A stretch of DNA of 64,000 nt from Butyribacter intestini (GCA_001414325.1 LLKB01000005.1:1400559-1464558), one strand, 5' to 3'. Shown: positions 48,037 to 57,621, counted from the first letter of the stretch. The notes: generated by a model from the letters alone, not told the origin. Program-made: numbers and translations.

Positions 48037-50616
48037 TCACTCTTTCTTCCCAAACAAAATCCTTACCGAATTAAGCACGCATATCATTGCAACTCCGGAA
48101 TCAGCAAATACAGCCATCCACATTGATGCAATTCCCACAAATCCAAGAACCATTACAAGTGCCTTTATTATAAGTGCTCCTATTACATTCTGCATTGCAA
48201 CGGCTTTTGTTTTCCTGGCAATCTTTATACTTTCAGGTATAGCTGAGAGTCTTGAATTCATAAACACAACATCTGCCGCTTCTATCGCTGCATCTGCTCC
48301 GCTTCCCATAGCCGCTCCTACATCTGCCCCTGCAAGTACCGGTGCATCATTTATTCCATCACCGACAAACATAACCGTACCCTTTTCCTCACGGATTTTT
48401 GAAAGATTGTTAAGTTTATCCTGTGGAAGCTGTTTTGCATAGCAGGCATCTATTCCCGCTTCTTTTGCTACCATCTCGGCATTTTTCTGTGAATCTCCCG
48501 TAAGCATTGCTGTCCAGAGTCCGTACCTCTTTATGTCATTTATCGCCTGTTTTGAGTCTGATTTTATCTTATCATTGATAACAATATATCCTATATATTT
48601 TCCCTCAAAAGCAAGCAATACCTCTGTTCCATAAATTTCTTTTGCTTTTTCAGGCACTTCAATCCCATTCATGGCAAGAAGTTCTAAATTTCCACATAAA
48701 AGTTTTCCATCCTCAAGCGTGACTTCCATTCCTTTTCCGGAAATTTCCTTTATATCCGCAACCTGAGGTATATCGAGTCGTCTGTTTTTCACTTCCTCCA
48801 TAATACTCGTAGCTATCGGATGTGTTGAACGGCTCTCTGCTGCCCCTGCAAATGCAAGCACTCTGTCCTCTGTATATCCACCGTCACTTACTATCTGTGC
48901 TACTTTGAAATTTCCCTCCGTCACTGTTCCTGTCTTATCCATGACAACTGCTTTTACCGCTGCAAGTGATTCAAGAGAAACACCGCCCTTGAACAAAATT
49001 CCTTTTTTAGAACCTGCACCTATTCCTGCAAAGAAAGCAAGCGGTACACTAAGAACAAGTGCACAAGGACAGCTTATTACAAGAAAAGTAAGTGCCGTGT
49101 ATATCCAGTAATGCCAGTTTCCCGTTATAAATGACGGGATAACCGCCGTAGCCAAAGCCGCAAATACAACGATAGGTGTATATACTCTTGCAAATTTGCT
49201 TATAAATCTATCAATCTTAGGTTTTGATGCCGCCGCATTTTCAACCGCTTCAAGAATACGGCTTACCATAGACTCTTCCAAAATTTTCTCAACCTTTACA
49301 TATATAACCCCCGACATATTTACACAGCCCGAAACAACTTCACTTCCCTCTTTTACCCCTACAGGAACAGGCTCACCCGTTACCGCCGAAGTATCAATGC
49401 GGCTGTCACCCTTGATGATAACACCGTCAAGCGGTATTCTATCGCCCGGTCTTACCTCGATAACATCTCCAACCTCTATTTCCTCAGGGTCAAGTTCTAT
49501 TACATTGTCTCCGTCTACATATCTTACAATCTCTGGACGCATATCAACTGCTTCCATAATCTGTTTGCGGCTCTTTCCGACTGCAATATCCTCAAAAAGC
49601 TCGCCAATCTCATAAAACAGCATAACTCCTACTGCCTCCGGATATTCACCCGTTGCAAATGCACCGATTGTTGCGATGCTCATAAGGAAGTTTTCATCAA
49701 AAACTTTTCCTCTGAAAAGATTTTTAACAGCCTTTAAGACAACCTCACCACCAAGTATCACATATGACACAACGAAAAGAGCTATATACACAGCCGGCAT
49801 AGCATTAAGATATTTCTGACAGACAACACCACCTATAAAAACGAATGCACCGGTTACAATTTTTATAAGTTCCAATTTGACATCATCATCTCCATCTTCA
49901 TCCGCTTCAACTGATTTCTCCTTTTCACTGCTATATTCCTCAATAACAGTTCCCGGTTCCATTTTGTCTGCTATCTCTCTAAGTTTTGGAAGAACTTCGT
50001 CGGGATTTTTGGCTTCTACCAAAAGCTGGCTTGTTGCAAAAGTCAATGTAACCGCCACATCCGGCAGTTCGTTCATCTTTTTTTCAACTTTAGCTGCACA
50101 GTTCGCACAATCAATGCCCTCTATACGATACTTTTTCTTAGCCACACCCTCAAGGTGCTTATAATGATGCTCGTGTTCTTTATGCTCTCCACAGCAACAA
50201 TCATCATCGCAGCAATCGTCTTTATCGTGGTGATGATGATGTTCATGTCCCTCATGCTCTCCACGACAACAATCGTCTTCGCAACAATCTTCGCCATGGT
50301 GGTGATGTTCATGTCCCTCATGCTCTTCACGACAACAATCGTCTTCACAGCAATCGTCGTCATGGTGGTGAGATTTCTTCTTTCCTCCATGTTTTCTTGT
50401 CTTTGAGATTTCCTCTATCACCGTGCCCGGCTCCATCTTGTCGGCAATTTTTCTAAGTTCAAGTAATACCTCGTCAGGATTTTCAGCATCTACCATAAGC
50501 TGGCTCGTCGCAAATGTCAATGTAACTTCCACATCCGGCAGTTCATTCATCTTTTTTTCAACTTTAGCTGCACAATTCGCACAGTCAATACCCTCTATAT
50601 GATATTTCTTTCTCAT
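48037..50616 (-). CDS. Heavy-metal P1B-type ATPase (ZntA/CadA type) with duplicated HMA domains and His/Cys-rich linker
   Basis: About 859 aa from ATG 50616 (GAGGTG upstream). Two nearly identical HMA domains (EGIDCANCAAKVEKKMNELP twice, residues ~8-75 and ~165-235) flank a linker of three repeats of HHHH / CCEDDCC / EHEGHEHHHH type. The transport core follows: TGE loop (DTSAVTGEPVPV), membrane CPC (LVISCPCALVLSVPLAFFAG), phosphorylation site DKTGTVTEG, and GDGINDAPVLAGADVG. Exports Zn2+, Cd2+ or Pb2+. It is downstream of an ArsR-type regulator whose alpha-5 zinc site favours zinc. Confidence 0.94.
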   Translation of the reverse strand: MRKKYHIEGIDCANCAAKVEKKMNELPDVEVTLTFATSQLMVDAENPDEVLLELRKIADKMEPGTVIEEISKTRKHGGKKKSHHHDDDCCEDDCCREEHEGHEHHHHGEDCCEDDCCRGEHEGHEHHHHHDKDDCCDDDCCCGEHKEHEHHYKHLEGVAKKKYRIEGIDCANCAAKVEKKMNELPDVAVTLTFATSQLLVEAKNPDEVLPKLREIADKMEPGTVIEEYSSEKEKSVEADEDGDDDVKLELIKIVTGAFVFIGGVVCQKYLNAMPAVYIALFVVSYVILGGEVVLKAVKNLFRGKVFDENFLMSIATIGAFATGEYPEAVGVMLFYEIGELFEDIAVGKSRKQIMEAVDMRPEIVRYVDGDNVIELDPEEIEVGDVIEVRPGDRIPLDGVIIKGDSRIDTSAVTGEPVPVGVKEGSEVVSGCVNMSGVIYVKVEKILEESMVSRILEAVENAAASKPKIDRFISKFARVYTPIVVFAALATAVIPSFITGNWHYWIYTALTFLVISCPCALVLSVPLAFFAGIGAGSKKGILFKGGVSLESLAAVKAVVMDKTGTVTEGNFKVAQIVSDGGYTEDRVLAFAGAAESRSTHPIATSIMEEVKNRRLDIPQVADIKEISGKGMEVTLEDGKLLCGNLELLAMNGIEVPEKAKEIYGTEVLLAFEGKYIGYIVINDKIKSDSKQAINDIKRYGLWTAMLTGDSQKNAEMVAKEAGIDACYAKQLPQDKLNNLSKIREEKGTVMFVGDGINDAPVLAGADVGAAMGSGADAAIEAADVVFMNSRLSAIPESIKIARKTKAVAMQNVIGALIIKALVMVLGFVGIASMWMAVFADSGVAMICVLNSVRILFGKKE

Positions 50617-50649
50617 AATATTACACCTCACTTTTATTTATATTTGTTT

Positions 50650-50699
50650 GTAACGGTTCAGCCATAAAAAATAATTGCAACACAAAGCTGAATTGTCAC
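50650..50699. repeat. MITE-like element, copy 3 (50-bp minimal form)
   Basis: GTAACGGTTCAGCC at the left and GCTGAATTGTCAC at the right form imperfect terminal inverted repeats of the same family as 2979-3162 and 58803-58921; the interior is shortened. Lies between the ArsR-site palindrome and the P-ATPase start. Confidence 0.65.
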
Positions 50700-50706
50700 A
50701 TTGATC

Positions 50707-50762
50707 TGATATATTAAAAACAACATATGAACAATCATTCATATGTTGTTTTTAATATATCA
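50707..50762. promoter_or_regulatory. Perfect 24-bp-arm palindrome, ArsR operator and/or terminator
   Basis: Arms 50707-50730 and 50739-50762 are exact inverse copies around an 8-nt spacer; the inner part CATATGA ... TCATATG resembles ArsR/SmtB operators, and the T-rich outer part could terminate arsR transcripts. It separates the regulator from the ATPase gene. Confidence 0.7.
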
Positions 50763-50817
50763 TATGCAATAAAAAAAGGCAAGTGAAAATTTGCCGAAAT
50801 GAAAACGAAATACTCTC

Positions 50818-51162
50818 CTACTCCTCCACATGCTCAATCCCCTGTCTCAATATAGTAAAAACATGTTCATCCGCAAGTGTGTAAAGCACAGTTTTGCCCT
50901 CTTTTCTAAACTTGACAAGCCTGTTCTGTTTCAATATGCGAAGCTGATGCGATATAGCACTCTGCGTCATATTTAAAATAGATGCGATGTCATAAACACA
51001 CATCTCATTCTCAAACAGAACATAGAGAATTTTAATTCTGGTCGAATCTCCAAAAACCTTGAACAAATCCGCAAGATCATACAACTCACTCTCGTCCGGC
51101 ATCTTGTTATCAATCTCCTCAGCTGTCTTTTCATCAATCGTCATATATGTTTTCTCATCCAT
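50818..51162 (-). CDS. ArsR/SmtB-family metalloregulator (zinc type)
   Basis: 114 aa from ATG 51162 (GGAG seven bases upstream). Winged helix: LADLFKVFGDSTRIKILYVL, DIASILNMTQSAISHQLRIL, VKFRKEGKTVLYTLAD. The C-terminal helix carries D-x-H-x10-H-x2-E (DEHVFTILRQGIEHVEE), the alpha-5 zinc/cobalt site of SmtB/CzrA. The alpha-3 site has MCVYD instead of CadC's CVCD, so cadmium/lead sensing is less likely. It should repress the downstream P-ATPase until zinc rises. Confidence 0.92.
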   Translation of the reverse strand: MDEKTYMTIDEKTAEEIDNKMPDESELYDLADLFKVFGDSTRIKILYVLFENEMCVYDIASILNMTQSAISHQLRILKQNRLVKFRKEGKTVLYTLADEHVFTILRQGIEHVEE

Positions 51163-51302
51163 ATTAAAACTCCATTCCAAACATTTGATATTTATATTAT
51201 TACTATTTATCGCTATAAAATCACCAAAACATTATTTTCCAGCATATATCATAAAACATTCTACTTTATTACCAATGACATTTATATACAAAAACACACC
51301 CA

Positions 51303-51380
51303 GCATCGTTAGAAAGCATATTTGTATGTAAAGCACATCCGGCATTGTCACAAAACATTTTCATATGTAAAGCACATCAA
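51303..51380. repeat. Two-unit 39-bp tandem repeat
   Basis: Units 51303-51341 and 51342-51380 share GCAT(C/T)GT, the block CATATTTGTATG / CATTTTCATATG and an identical TATGTAAAGCACATC. Non-coding, between arsR and the glycosyltransferase. A weaker third unit may precede it. Confidence 0.6.
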
Positions 51381-51439
51381 AACTTACAATATAATATTGT
51401 ACTAACAGCCGACTTTCATTGCACTGAATTGGATTGTGC

Positions 51440-52399
51440 CTACACATCCATCCCAAGTCTCCTCAACGCCAACTTAGGTATCTCCCCTGAGCTCCTTATA
51501 TCAAGAATACTCTCCGTCTCCGTAAGTCCATTCTGATACCACATGACAGCCTCCGAAACATTCCCGATACTTTCATAATAAACTCCCAGTTCACAACATA
51601 TCTCAGCACATAATGTAGTAGCCGCATCTTTGAGGGCACATTCCATAAATGCCACCGCATCACCCTTCAATCTATAACACCTTGCCAGCACGCAAAAGGC
51701 TTCTTTCACTTCATCTATACTTCTGCCATCTTCTTCAAGCGTTCTTTTAAACAGACGCTCAGCCTTTAAAAAATCTTTATCTTCTCCCGAACGGAAAAGC
51801 TCCATCGCATACATATGATGAAGTTTCTTTGAAAACCTTTTCCCATCTGCCGCTATCCTCTCAAATGCTTTAAAATCTCTTGTTGCATGATTTGTAAGCG
51901 GTCTGTGTTCCACAATAATATCACTGTCATATACAACCGGGTCTATTCTTAAAGTCTCATGTATCTGGTCTATCCAGGTAAACGCTCTTAATCTCTTATA
52001 AAGTTTTGGTCTGTATTCCTCTTCAAAATTGTAAACCGTACTTAATTCAGCCGGTGTATGATAAATCATCTGAACAATTTCTATCTCAGGAAGCATTATC
52101 TTCTTTAACTGACGAAGCTTTTCTTTGTTTTCATTATCCAGATATTCATCTGCATCTGCTGTATAAATATAATCACCAACTGCCTTTGATGCCGCAAAAT
52201 TTCTTGCATCTGCAAAATCATTGCACCATTTATAATCAAAAACCTTATCGGTATATTTCTTTGCAATTTCTTTTGTCCTGTCAGTTGAACCAGTATCTAC
52301 GATAATTATCTCATCCATGATATCGCAAAGACTGTTGAGACACCTTGAAAGCACTTCCTCCTCATCCTTCACTATCATACATAAACTAAAAGTCGTCAT
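51440..52399 (-). CDS. Family 2 glycosyltransferase with TPR-like C-terminus
   Basis: 319 aa from ATG 52399 (GAGGG five bases upstream). The N-terminal GT-A fold has FSLCMIVKDEEEVLSRCLNSL, IIIVDTGSTDRTKEIAKKY, NFAASKAVGDYIYTADADEYL (DxD-type metal motif DADEYLD). The last ~130 residues are helical repeats (AERLFKRTLEEDG, AFCVLARCYRLKG, LGVYYESIGNVSEAVMWYQNG) like TPRs. It resembles SunS/WaaE-like bacterial transferases that act on proteins or cell-wall glycans. Acceptor unknown. Confidence 0.85.
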   Translation of the reverse strand: MTTFSLCMIVKDEEEVLSRCLNSLCDIMDEIIIVDTGSTDRTKEIAKKYTDKVFDYKWCNDFADARNFAASKAVGDYIYTADADEYLDNENKEKLRQLKKIMLPEIEIVQMIYHTPAELSTVYNFEEEYRPKLYKRLRAFTWIDQIHETLRIDPVVYDSDIIVEHRPLTNHATRDFKAFERIAADGKRFSKKLHHMYAMELFRSGEDKDFLKAERLFKRTLEEDGRSIDEVKEAFCVLARCYRLKGDAVAFMECALKDAATTLCAEICCELGVYYESIGNVSEAVMWYQNGLTETESILDIRSSGEIPKLALRRLGMDV

Positions 52400-52562
52400 A
52401 CCATCCCTCGTTTCATGCCTGTTTACTCTCATCAATTTTATCTATAAATTTTATATATAAATTTTATATATACACTGTACCTGCATAATTTTAATCTGAA
52501 AGCCTTGCTGTGGCAAATTTATGGATTTAAAAATGCAAAGCAAGGCTATTCTGTTAATATTG

Positions 52563-55151
52563 TTATTCCTGCATATCATCCGTACCTACATCATCCGGAT
52601 TGGAATTATCTCCACCACCAACATCGTCCGGCTGTGAATCTGTTCCGTCACCGGTATCTCCCGTATCAACATTGTCACTTGACGGCTTTTTAGTAGGAGG
52701 TGTTTTATCACCGCTATCACCCGTATCTGTTCCATCGTCAGTTACTGGTGCTTCTGTCGGTTCTGTTTCATCTGCTTCTGCTGCATCCGGATCAATCGTA
52801 GGCACAGCCGTTGCCGTTGTATTTCCATCCGAGCCATAACTTCCACTGTATCCGCTTGATGAACTTGTACTCTTTTCTCCATCATAAGACTTAAATTCAA
52901 CATTCTTAAGCCCCTGATGTATATCCGACATAAATTCACGCCATATCCTAAGCGGATATGTATTTCCATACAAGTCTGAAATAGTCTTCGGGTTATCATA
53001 TCCTACCCATACTGTAGTAGTATAATATGGTGTATATCCACAAAACCATCCGTCTTTTTTATCACTTGTAGTTCCTGTCTTACCTGCACATGACATATTG
53101 TCAAGTGCGTTTCCTCTTGCTGTTCCACTCACAAGAACTCCCTGCAAAATGCTTGTCATCATCCTTGCGGCATTTTTCTTATATACCTGTTTTTCCCTGC
53201 GGTTATTTTTATTATTTACTATAGTCTTGCCATCCGCATCCGTAATCTTGCTTATGCAGGTAGGCTCTCTGAACACACCGTCATTTTCTATTGTTGCAAA
53301 TGCAGATGCCATCTCAACAGTTGTGACACCATTTGTCAGACCACCAAGCGAAGCCGCCGGATAATAATCGGAGTCTGTAATGTTGGCAAATCCCATCTTA
53401 ATAGGATATGAAAGCCCCACCTCAGGTGTAAGTTCCTGGAAAAGTTTCCATGCGATTACATTCTTTGATTTTTCAACTGCATATCTAAGTGATATTTTTC
53501 CGGCATAACTTCCGTCAGCATTGTGTGGACCTCCATTAAAATAAGTATCATCAACTATACTGTCAGGTGTATATCCTCTCTCAAGCTGCGGTGTATAGAC
53601 CGCTATCGGCTTAAAACAGCTTCCCGGCTGTCTGTAACTCTGATAAGCTCTGTTTAGTGTATATCCTGTAATACTCTTTTGCTTTCGCCCACCTACTATT
53701 GCAACAACAAGCCCATTTGAATTATCTATACAGGTAGCTGCACCCTGTAATTTATATACTTTATCCTTCTTTGTCTTTTCCTTAAATCCTGCAAGCTGGT
53801 CATTTACTGCCTTTTGAAGTTTCTTCTGCTTCTTTTTATTCAGCGAAGTATAAATCCTATACCCACCGGTATATAAAGAATTGTGACATTCATCGTACAA
53901 CTTGTCATATTCCTTATCATACTGTTTCTTTTCTTCATCATTTTTAAACTTGTACTTAAACTCAAATCCTCTCGCTTTCATAAGTGCCTTTGTGGCACAG
54001 CTTACGGCATATGTTGTCATATAATTCTGAGTCTTTATTGCCTGTGCAGGCTTTAATACTATTTTTTCATAATTTGCGTCACTGTACTCAGCAGCCGATA
54101 TACAATCTTCATCAAGCATCTGTTTTAAAATACGGTTCTTTCTCTTGAGCGTGTTCTGGTAATGCTCCAAAGGGTTATAAAAACTTGGTCTGTTCGGTAT
54201 AGAGCACAGAAATACAGCTTCTGCAAGGTCAAGGTCTTTCGCCGGCTTATTAAAATATCCCCTGCTCGCCGCTTCTATACCATAATATCCATTTGCAAAA
54301 TAAATATTATTTATATAAAATTCAAGAATCTGATCTTTTGTATATTTCTTTTCAAGATCCAAAGCAATAAATATTTCCCTGACTTTTCGCTCATAGGTTC
54401 TCTCATTTGACAAAAATACATTTTTTGCAAGCTGCTGTGTTATCGTACTTCCACCTCGTGAAATATCCTTATGTCTTAATTTGCTCTCAACAAGCATAAC
54501 TGCTGCTTTTGCAGTAGACCAAAAGTTTACACCCTCATGCTTATAAAAATCTCTGTCCTCAGTAACAACCATTGCGTCTTTTACCGATTGTGGAATCTCA
54601 TCAAAGCTAAGATAATATGAATCCTTATCACCTTTAAGCTTTGCTATCATGGACTTATTTGAAGCATAGATAATACTTGTCTCCGATGCCCTAAATGTAT
54701 CTGCTGTCGAATTTTCAACAACATCCGTTGCTTCCATCTTCCATTTTAGGAGGTCATCACCAAATTTAAAATATATAACAACAAGTGCAGCAAGTATCGC
54801 TATAAGTGCAATAAGCATAAAAATCTTAAAACCAAACCAAAACTTTTTATGTCTTCTCTGTTTTTTCAGCTTCTTCTGTTGCTTTTTAGCCTGTTTTGGT
54901 GAAAGTGTATTTCCGGCTTCGACTCTTCTTGTGCCTGCCGCCTGTGCACGATTTCCGTACTGTCCCGCATTACCACTGTACTGTCCACGAGTCTGTTCCA
55001 CTCTCTGACCGTATGCCCCACTTCCGTTTCTGCCATAACCGCCACCTGAAACATTTCCTGCCTGCCTGTTTCCCGACTGTCTCTCTCTGACAACAATGTC
55101 ATCCGGATTAAACACTCTGGTGTCTCCTCTTCTTATATTTCTATTTGACAT
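52563..55151 (-). CDS. Class A penicillin-binding protein (PBP1A-like)
   Basis: 862 aa bifunctional wall synthase. A basic, Gly/Arg/Gln-rich cytoplasmic N-terminus (~1-100) precedes one membrane helix (FKIFMLIALIAILAALVVIYF). GT51 transglycosylase: VTEDRDFYKHEGVNFW (catalytic Glu), RGGSTITQQLAKNVFL, KVREIFIALDLEKKY. Transpeptidase: PGSCFKPI (Ser of SxxK, with Cys after it), EKSKNVIA (SxN) and AGKTGTTSDKKDGWF (KTG). The C-terminal ~130 residues are a Ser/Gly then Asp/Pro/Thr-rich low-complexity tail. The gene is single and followed by the glycosyltransferase. Confidence 0.95.
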   Translation of the reverse strand: MSNRNIRRGDTRVFNPDDIVVRERQSGNRQAGNVSGGGYGRNGSGAYGQRVEQTRGQYSGNAGQYGNRAQAAGTRRVEAGNTLSPKQAKKQQKKLKKQRRHKKFWFGFKIFMLIALIAILAALVVIYFKFGDDLLKWKMEATDVVENSTADTFRASETSIIYASNKSMIAKLKGDKDSYYLSFDEIPQSVKDAMVVTEDRDFYKHEGVNFWSTAKAAVMLVESKLRHKDISRGGSTITQQLAKNVFLSNERTYERKVREIFIALDLEKKYTKDQILEFYINNIYFANGYYGIEAASRGYFNKPAKDLDLAEAVFLCSIPNRPSFYNPLEHYQNTLKRKNRILKQMLDEDCISAAEYSDANYEKIVLKPAQAIKTQNYMTTYAVSCATKALMKARGFEFKYKFKNDEEKKQYDKEYDKLYDECHNSLYTGGYRIYTSLNKKKQKKLQKAVNDQLAGFKEKTKKDKVYKLQGAATCIDNSNGLVVAIVGGRKQKSITGYTLNRAYQSYRQPGSCFKPIAVYTPQLERGYTPDSIVDDTYFNGGPHNADGSYAGKISLRYAVEKSKNVIAWKLFQELTPEVGLSYPIKMGFANITDSDYYPAASLGGLTNGVTTVEMASAFATIENDGVFREPTCISKITDADGKTIVNNKNNRREKQVYKKNAARMMTSILQGVLVSGTARGNALDNMSCAGKTGTTSDKKDGWFCGYTPYYTTTVWVGYDNPKTISDLYGNTYPLRIWREFMSDIHQGLKNVEFKSYDGEKSTSSSSGYSGSYGSDGNTTATAVPTIDPDAAEADETEPTEAPVTDDGTDTGDSGDKTPPTKKPSSDNVDTGDTGDGTDSQPDDVGGGDNSNPDDVGTDDMQE

Positions 55152-55633
55152 ATATTAATCCTCATTTCCGAGCAACTTGTTGCTAATAGGCAAATATTGA
55201 ACAAATTTTCATTTATTAAGTTCTTTTAAAACTCCATCTCCCTGACTTTCAGTCAAGAAGCCTCCCTCGCTTTCAGCTCGGTCAATTTCAAATTTGCGTC
55301 TGCCTTAAAAACAATTTGTTCTGCTCAAAAACAAATTGCCATGCAAAAAATCCTGCATATATAGATTTTTCACACTAACTCCCAATTAACGCTATAATAA
55401 CATATTTACGCTGACAATGCACCTTTTCGCCATCATCTTAATAAAAACTTTAGCTGATGTTCGCATATACAAAATGCATAAATATGTGAATAAAATTTTT
55501 TTTCACGGCAACACTCCCCATTATGACAGGTCACAAAACAGTCGGTTTCATCCGCATATTAAATGCCAAATGCAACATATGCATGGACAACGGTAATAAA
55601 TGACGGTCAAATAAAAAACGGAGTGTTAAAAAC
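55152..55633. other. Intergenic region between PBP1A and spoIIR
   Basis: 482 bp without a gene. It holds two tandem imperfect copies of a CTGAAAG(C/T)(G/C)AGGGAG motif on the minus strand near 55240-55290 and otherwise AT-rich DNA in which both divergent promoters must lie. I could not place a sigma-F promoter for spoIIR with confidence. Confidence 0.5.
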
Positions 55634-56380
55634 ATGAACAAAACAAAATTATATAAGCTTATATTTATTATCGCCATTTATTCGGCAGCATTTACACTTT
55701 TACTTATCAGTATTAAAAATTATACATCTTATCTGAGCACATACAAAAGCAATAAAACTACACAACATACCAAAGTTTTATCATCCACAAAACACATCGA
55801 AAAAGCAAACTGTATCAACAAAATACAGAAAAATATTGCAAAAAATGTGTTAAGACTTCATGTCATTGCCAACAGTGACAGCGATAACGACCAGAATTTA
55901 AAACTAAAAGTAAGAGATAGTATCTTACATGAACTTCAGACCGGTTTAAACACAGCCACTTCACCGGCTCAGGCAAAACAGTATGTTGCCTCAAAATTTC
56001 AAAATATTAAAAATACTGCCAATTATACTATTCACCAAAATGGTTATTCTTATTCGGTAAAAGTATTTATACAAAACCGATATTTTCCTGTAAAAACATA
56101 CGGAGATCTCACATTTCCGGCAGGATATTACGATGCCCTATGTGTTGAAATCGGCAAAGCTGCCGGTCACAACTGGTGGTGCGTCCTCTTTCCAAGTCTC
56201 TGCTTTGAAAACGCAACGACAGCTACAGTTCCTGACGAGTCAAAAGCAAAGCTGAAAAATTCACTTACCCGTGAAGAATATGATTCCCTTGAAAAACCAC
56301 AGCACACAAAAAATGATGGCAAAAATACCGCCGATGTAAAAATCCGCTGCGGAATTTATGATGTATTTACAAACAATTAA
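55634..56380 (+). CDS. spoIIR: Stage II sporulation protein R
   Basis: 248 aa secreted signalling protein made in the forespore that activates SpoIIGA to process pro-sigma-E in the mother cell. One N-terminal membrane/signal helix (LIFIIAIYSAAFTLLLISI). The conserved body: KNVLRLHVIANSDSDNDQNLKLKVRDSIL, YGDLTFPAGYYDALCVEIGKA, HNWWCVLFPSLCF. Lys/Ser/Thr-rich elsewhere. It is evidence that the organism is or was spore-forming. Confidence 0.93.
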   Translation: MNKTKLYKLIFIIAIYSAAFTLLLISIKNYTSYLSTYKSNKTTQHTKVLSSTKHIEKANCINKIQKNIAKNVLRLHVIANSDSDNDQNLKLKVRDSILHELQTGLNTATSPAQAKQYVASKFQNIKNTANYTIHQNGYSYSVKVFIQNRYFPVKTYGDLTFPAGYYDALCVEIGKAAGHNWWCVLFPSLCFENATTATVPDESKAKLKNSLTREEYDSLEKPQHTKNDGKNTADVKIRCGIYDVFTNN

Positions 56381-56393
56381 ACAACAGAACCGT

Positions 56394-56480
56394 AACCGTC
56401 CAGCCATAAAAATATAATCGGTAATATCTGAGCCTGCTCATTGTATTGCTGTTGCAGCAAAACCTTTTACATTTATCATG
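56394..56480. repeat. Degenerate MITE-like element, copy 4
   Basis: Left end GTAACCGTCCAGCC followed by ATAAAAATATAAT and TCATTGTATTGC, resembling the interior of the element at 58803. The right terminal repeat is not recognisable, so the boundary is approximate. Confidence 0.45.
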
Positions 56481-56571
56481 TAACATTGTACTTCTCCACA
56501 TTCATATGCTATAATGCTCTACATGGGTAACACTGAACGAATAGAGAAATGAAGTGAGGAATAGGAATACT

Positions 56572-57006
56572 ATGAACAATAATGTACTTGTCACCGTACA
56601 CGGTCTGCAGCATGAAATAGATGATAAAGAGGGCATACAGACAAAACAGACCGGAAACTACCGCCTTGTCGCCGGAAAACACATAATATCATATAAAGAA
56701 TATTTCAGAGATGAGGAAACCGGAAGAGATGCTACAATATCAAATCTCCTTAAAATATCAGGAGATACCGTCACACTGACAAAGCGTGGTGCAACAAACA
56801 CCGAAATGACATTTAAAACCGGAAAAACACATACAGGTTTTTATGAAACACCCTTTGGTTCAATGCAAATGTCCCTTGATACTACACGAGTTGACATCAA
56901 AGAAGCTGACGATAAAATAGAGATTTCCATCGATTACGGACTCGACATGAATTACAGCCATGTCTCTGACTGCACTATAACGATGGTTATTGAGTCATTA
57001 AATTAA
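56572..57006 (+). CDS. DUF1934 beta-barrel protein
   Basis: 144 aa. A lipocalin-like small protein conserved in Firmicutes, function unknown. Matches the family across its length: VLVTVHGLQHEIDDKEGIQTKQTGNYR, KHIISYKEYF, FKTGKTHTGFYETPFG, YGLDMNYSHVSDCTITMVIE. ATG 56572 is preferred with AGGAAT just upstream; a GTG at 56554 lies within the ribosome site. Confidence 0.85.
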   Translation: MNNNVLVTVHGLQHEIDDKEGIQTKQTGNYRLVAGKHIISYKEYFRDEETGRDATISNLLKISGDTVTLTKRGATNTEMTFKTGKTHTGFYETPFGSMQMSLDTTRVDIKEADDKIEISIDYGLDMNYSHVSDCTITMVIESLN

Positions 57007-57008
57007 AA

Positions 57009-57047
57009 AAATCCGCTGCTCACGATGAAAATATGAACAGCGGATTT
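57009..57047. terminator. Bidirectional terminator
   Basis: AAATCCGCTG ... CAGCGGATTT, 10-bp stem between the convergent DUF1934 gene and the gene at 57058, A/T runs on both sides. Confidence 0.85.
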
Positions 57048-57057
57048 TAAATAACCT

Positions 57058-57549
57058 TTACTTGTCTTTAGAAAACTTATTCTTAATCTTCTGAGAAAAC
57101 TTAACTTTCTTTGGTTTAGCCTCAAGATTTGTACGAAGTCCCTGAACCTTTGTAATATAGATACCGCTCACTGTCGCACGAACTGATTTTTTAACAGGAA
57201 TAAGTTCAAAAATCTTTTCATCACAGATAAGCGTCATAATCTTTGGTCCGACCTTAGCTTTTACGATAGGCACTTTCTGACCTCTGAGATACTTAGGTGT
57301 CTGGTCTATAACAAGCTGTGGAAGACCCGACTCTTTAAGCTTCATACGCTTTTTATCAACTATAAGCAATGACACATTCTGTGCTGCTGCCTCTATCTCT
57401 TTCTGTGTGCTTTCCTGACGTTTCTGCAATTTTCTGCCATATATACTAAGGGCAACAAGTGCAGCTATCAGCAAAACGATAATTACAATCATAACCACGA
57501 CCCACACTTTTACCCCAAGTACAGGCACTAAAACAAATTCATTGTTCAT
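57058..57549 (-). CDS. Conserved single-pass membrane protein of unknown function
   Basis: 163 aa. One N-terminal helix (VWVVVMIVIIVLLIAALVAL), a short coiled coil (KLQKRQESTQKEIEAAAQNV), then a basic beta-rich cytoplasmic domain (LLIVDKKRMKLKESGLP, TPKYLRGQKVPIVKAKVGPK) and a Lys-rich tail. No enzyme motif seen. Seems to be a lineage-conserved protein of Lachnospiraceae type; I do not know its role. Own transcription unit between the terminator at 57009 and the repeat at 57623. Confidence 0.7.
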   Translation of the reverse strand: MNNEFVLVPVLGVKVWVVVMIVIIVLLIAALVALSIYGRKLQKRQESTQKEIEAAAQNVSLLIVDKKRMKLKESGLPQLVIDQTPKYLRGQKVPIVKAKVGPKIMTLICDEKIFELIPVKKSVRATVSGIYITKVQGLRTNLEAKPKKVKFSQKIKNKFSKDK

Positions 57550-57621
57550 AAAATGTAACCTCTTTCTGCATAAATTCTTTTTCGTGCTCCAGACACGAAT
57601 ATCAATCCATAGATTTTTATG

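Noticed and set aside
50121..50406. Separate small proteins rich in Met, Ile and Thr in the His/Cys linker region of the zinc ATPase
   Set aside because: Alternative-frame readings of the His/Cys repeats; the composition follows from the repeat codons.
55240..55290. Riboswitch upstream of PBP1A
   Set aside because: The CTGAAAG-AGGGAG repeats did not form a recognisable riboswitch core; described only as a tandem motif.
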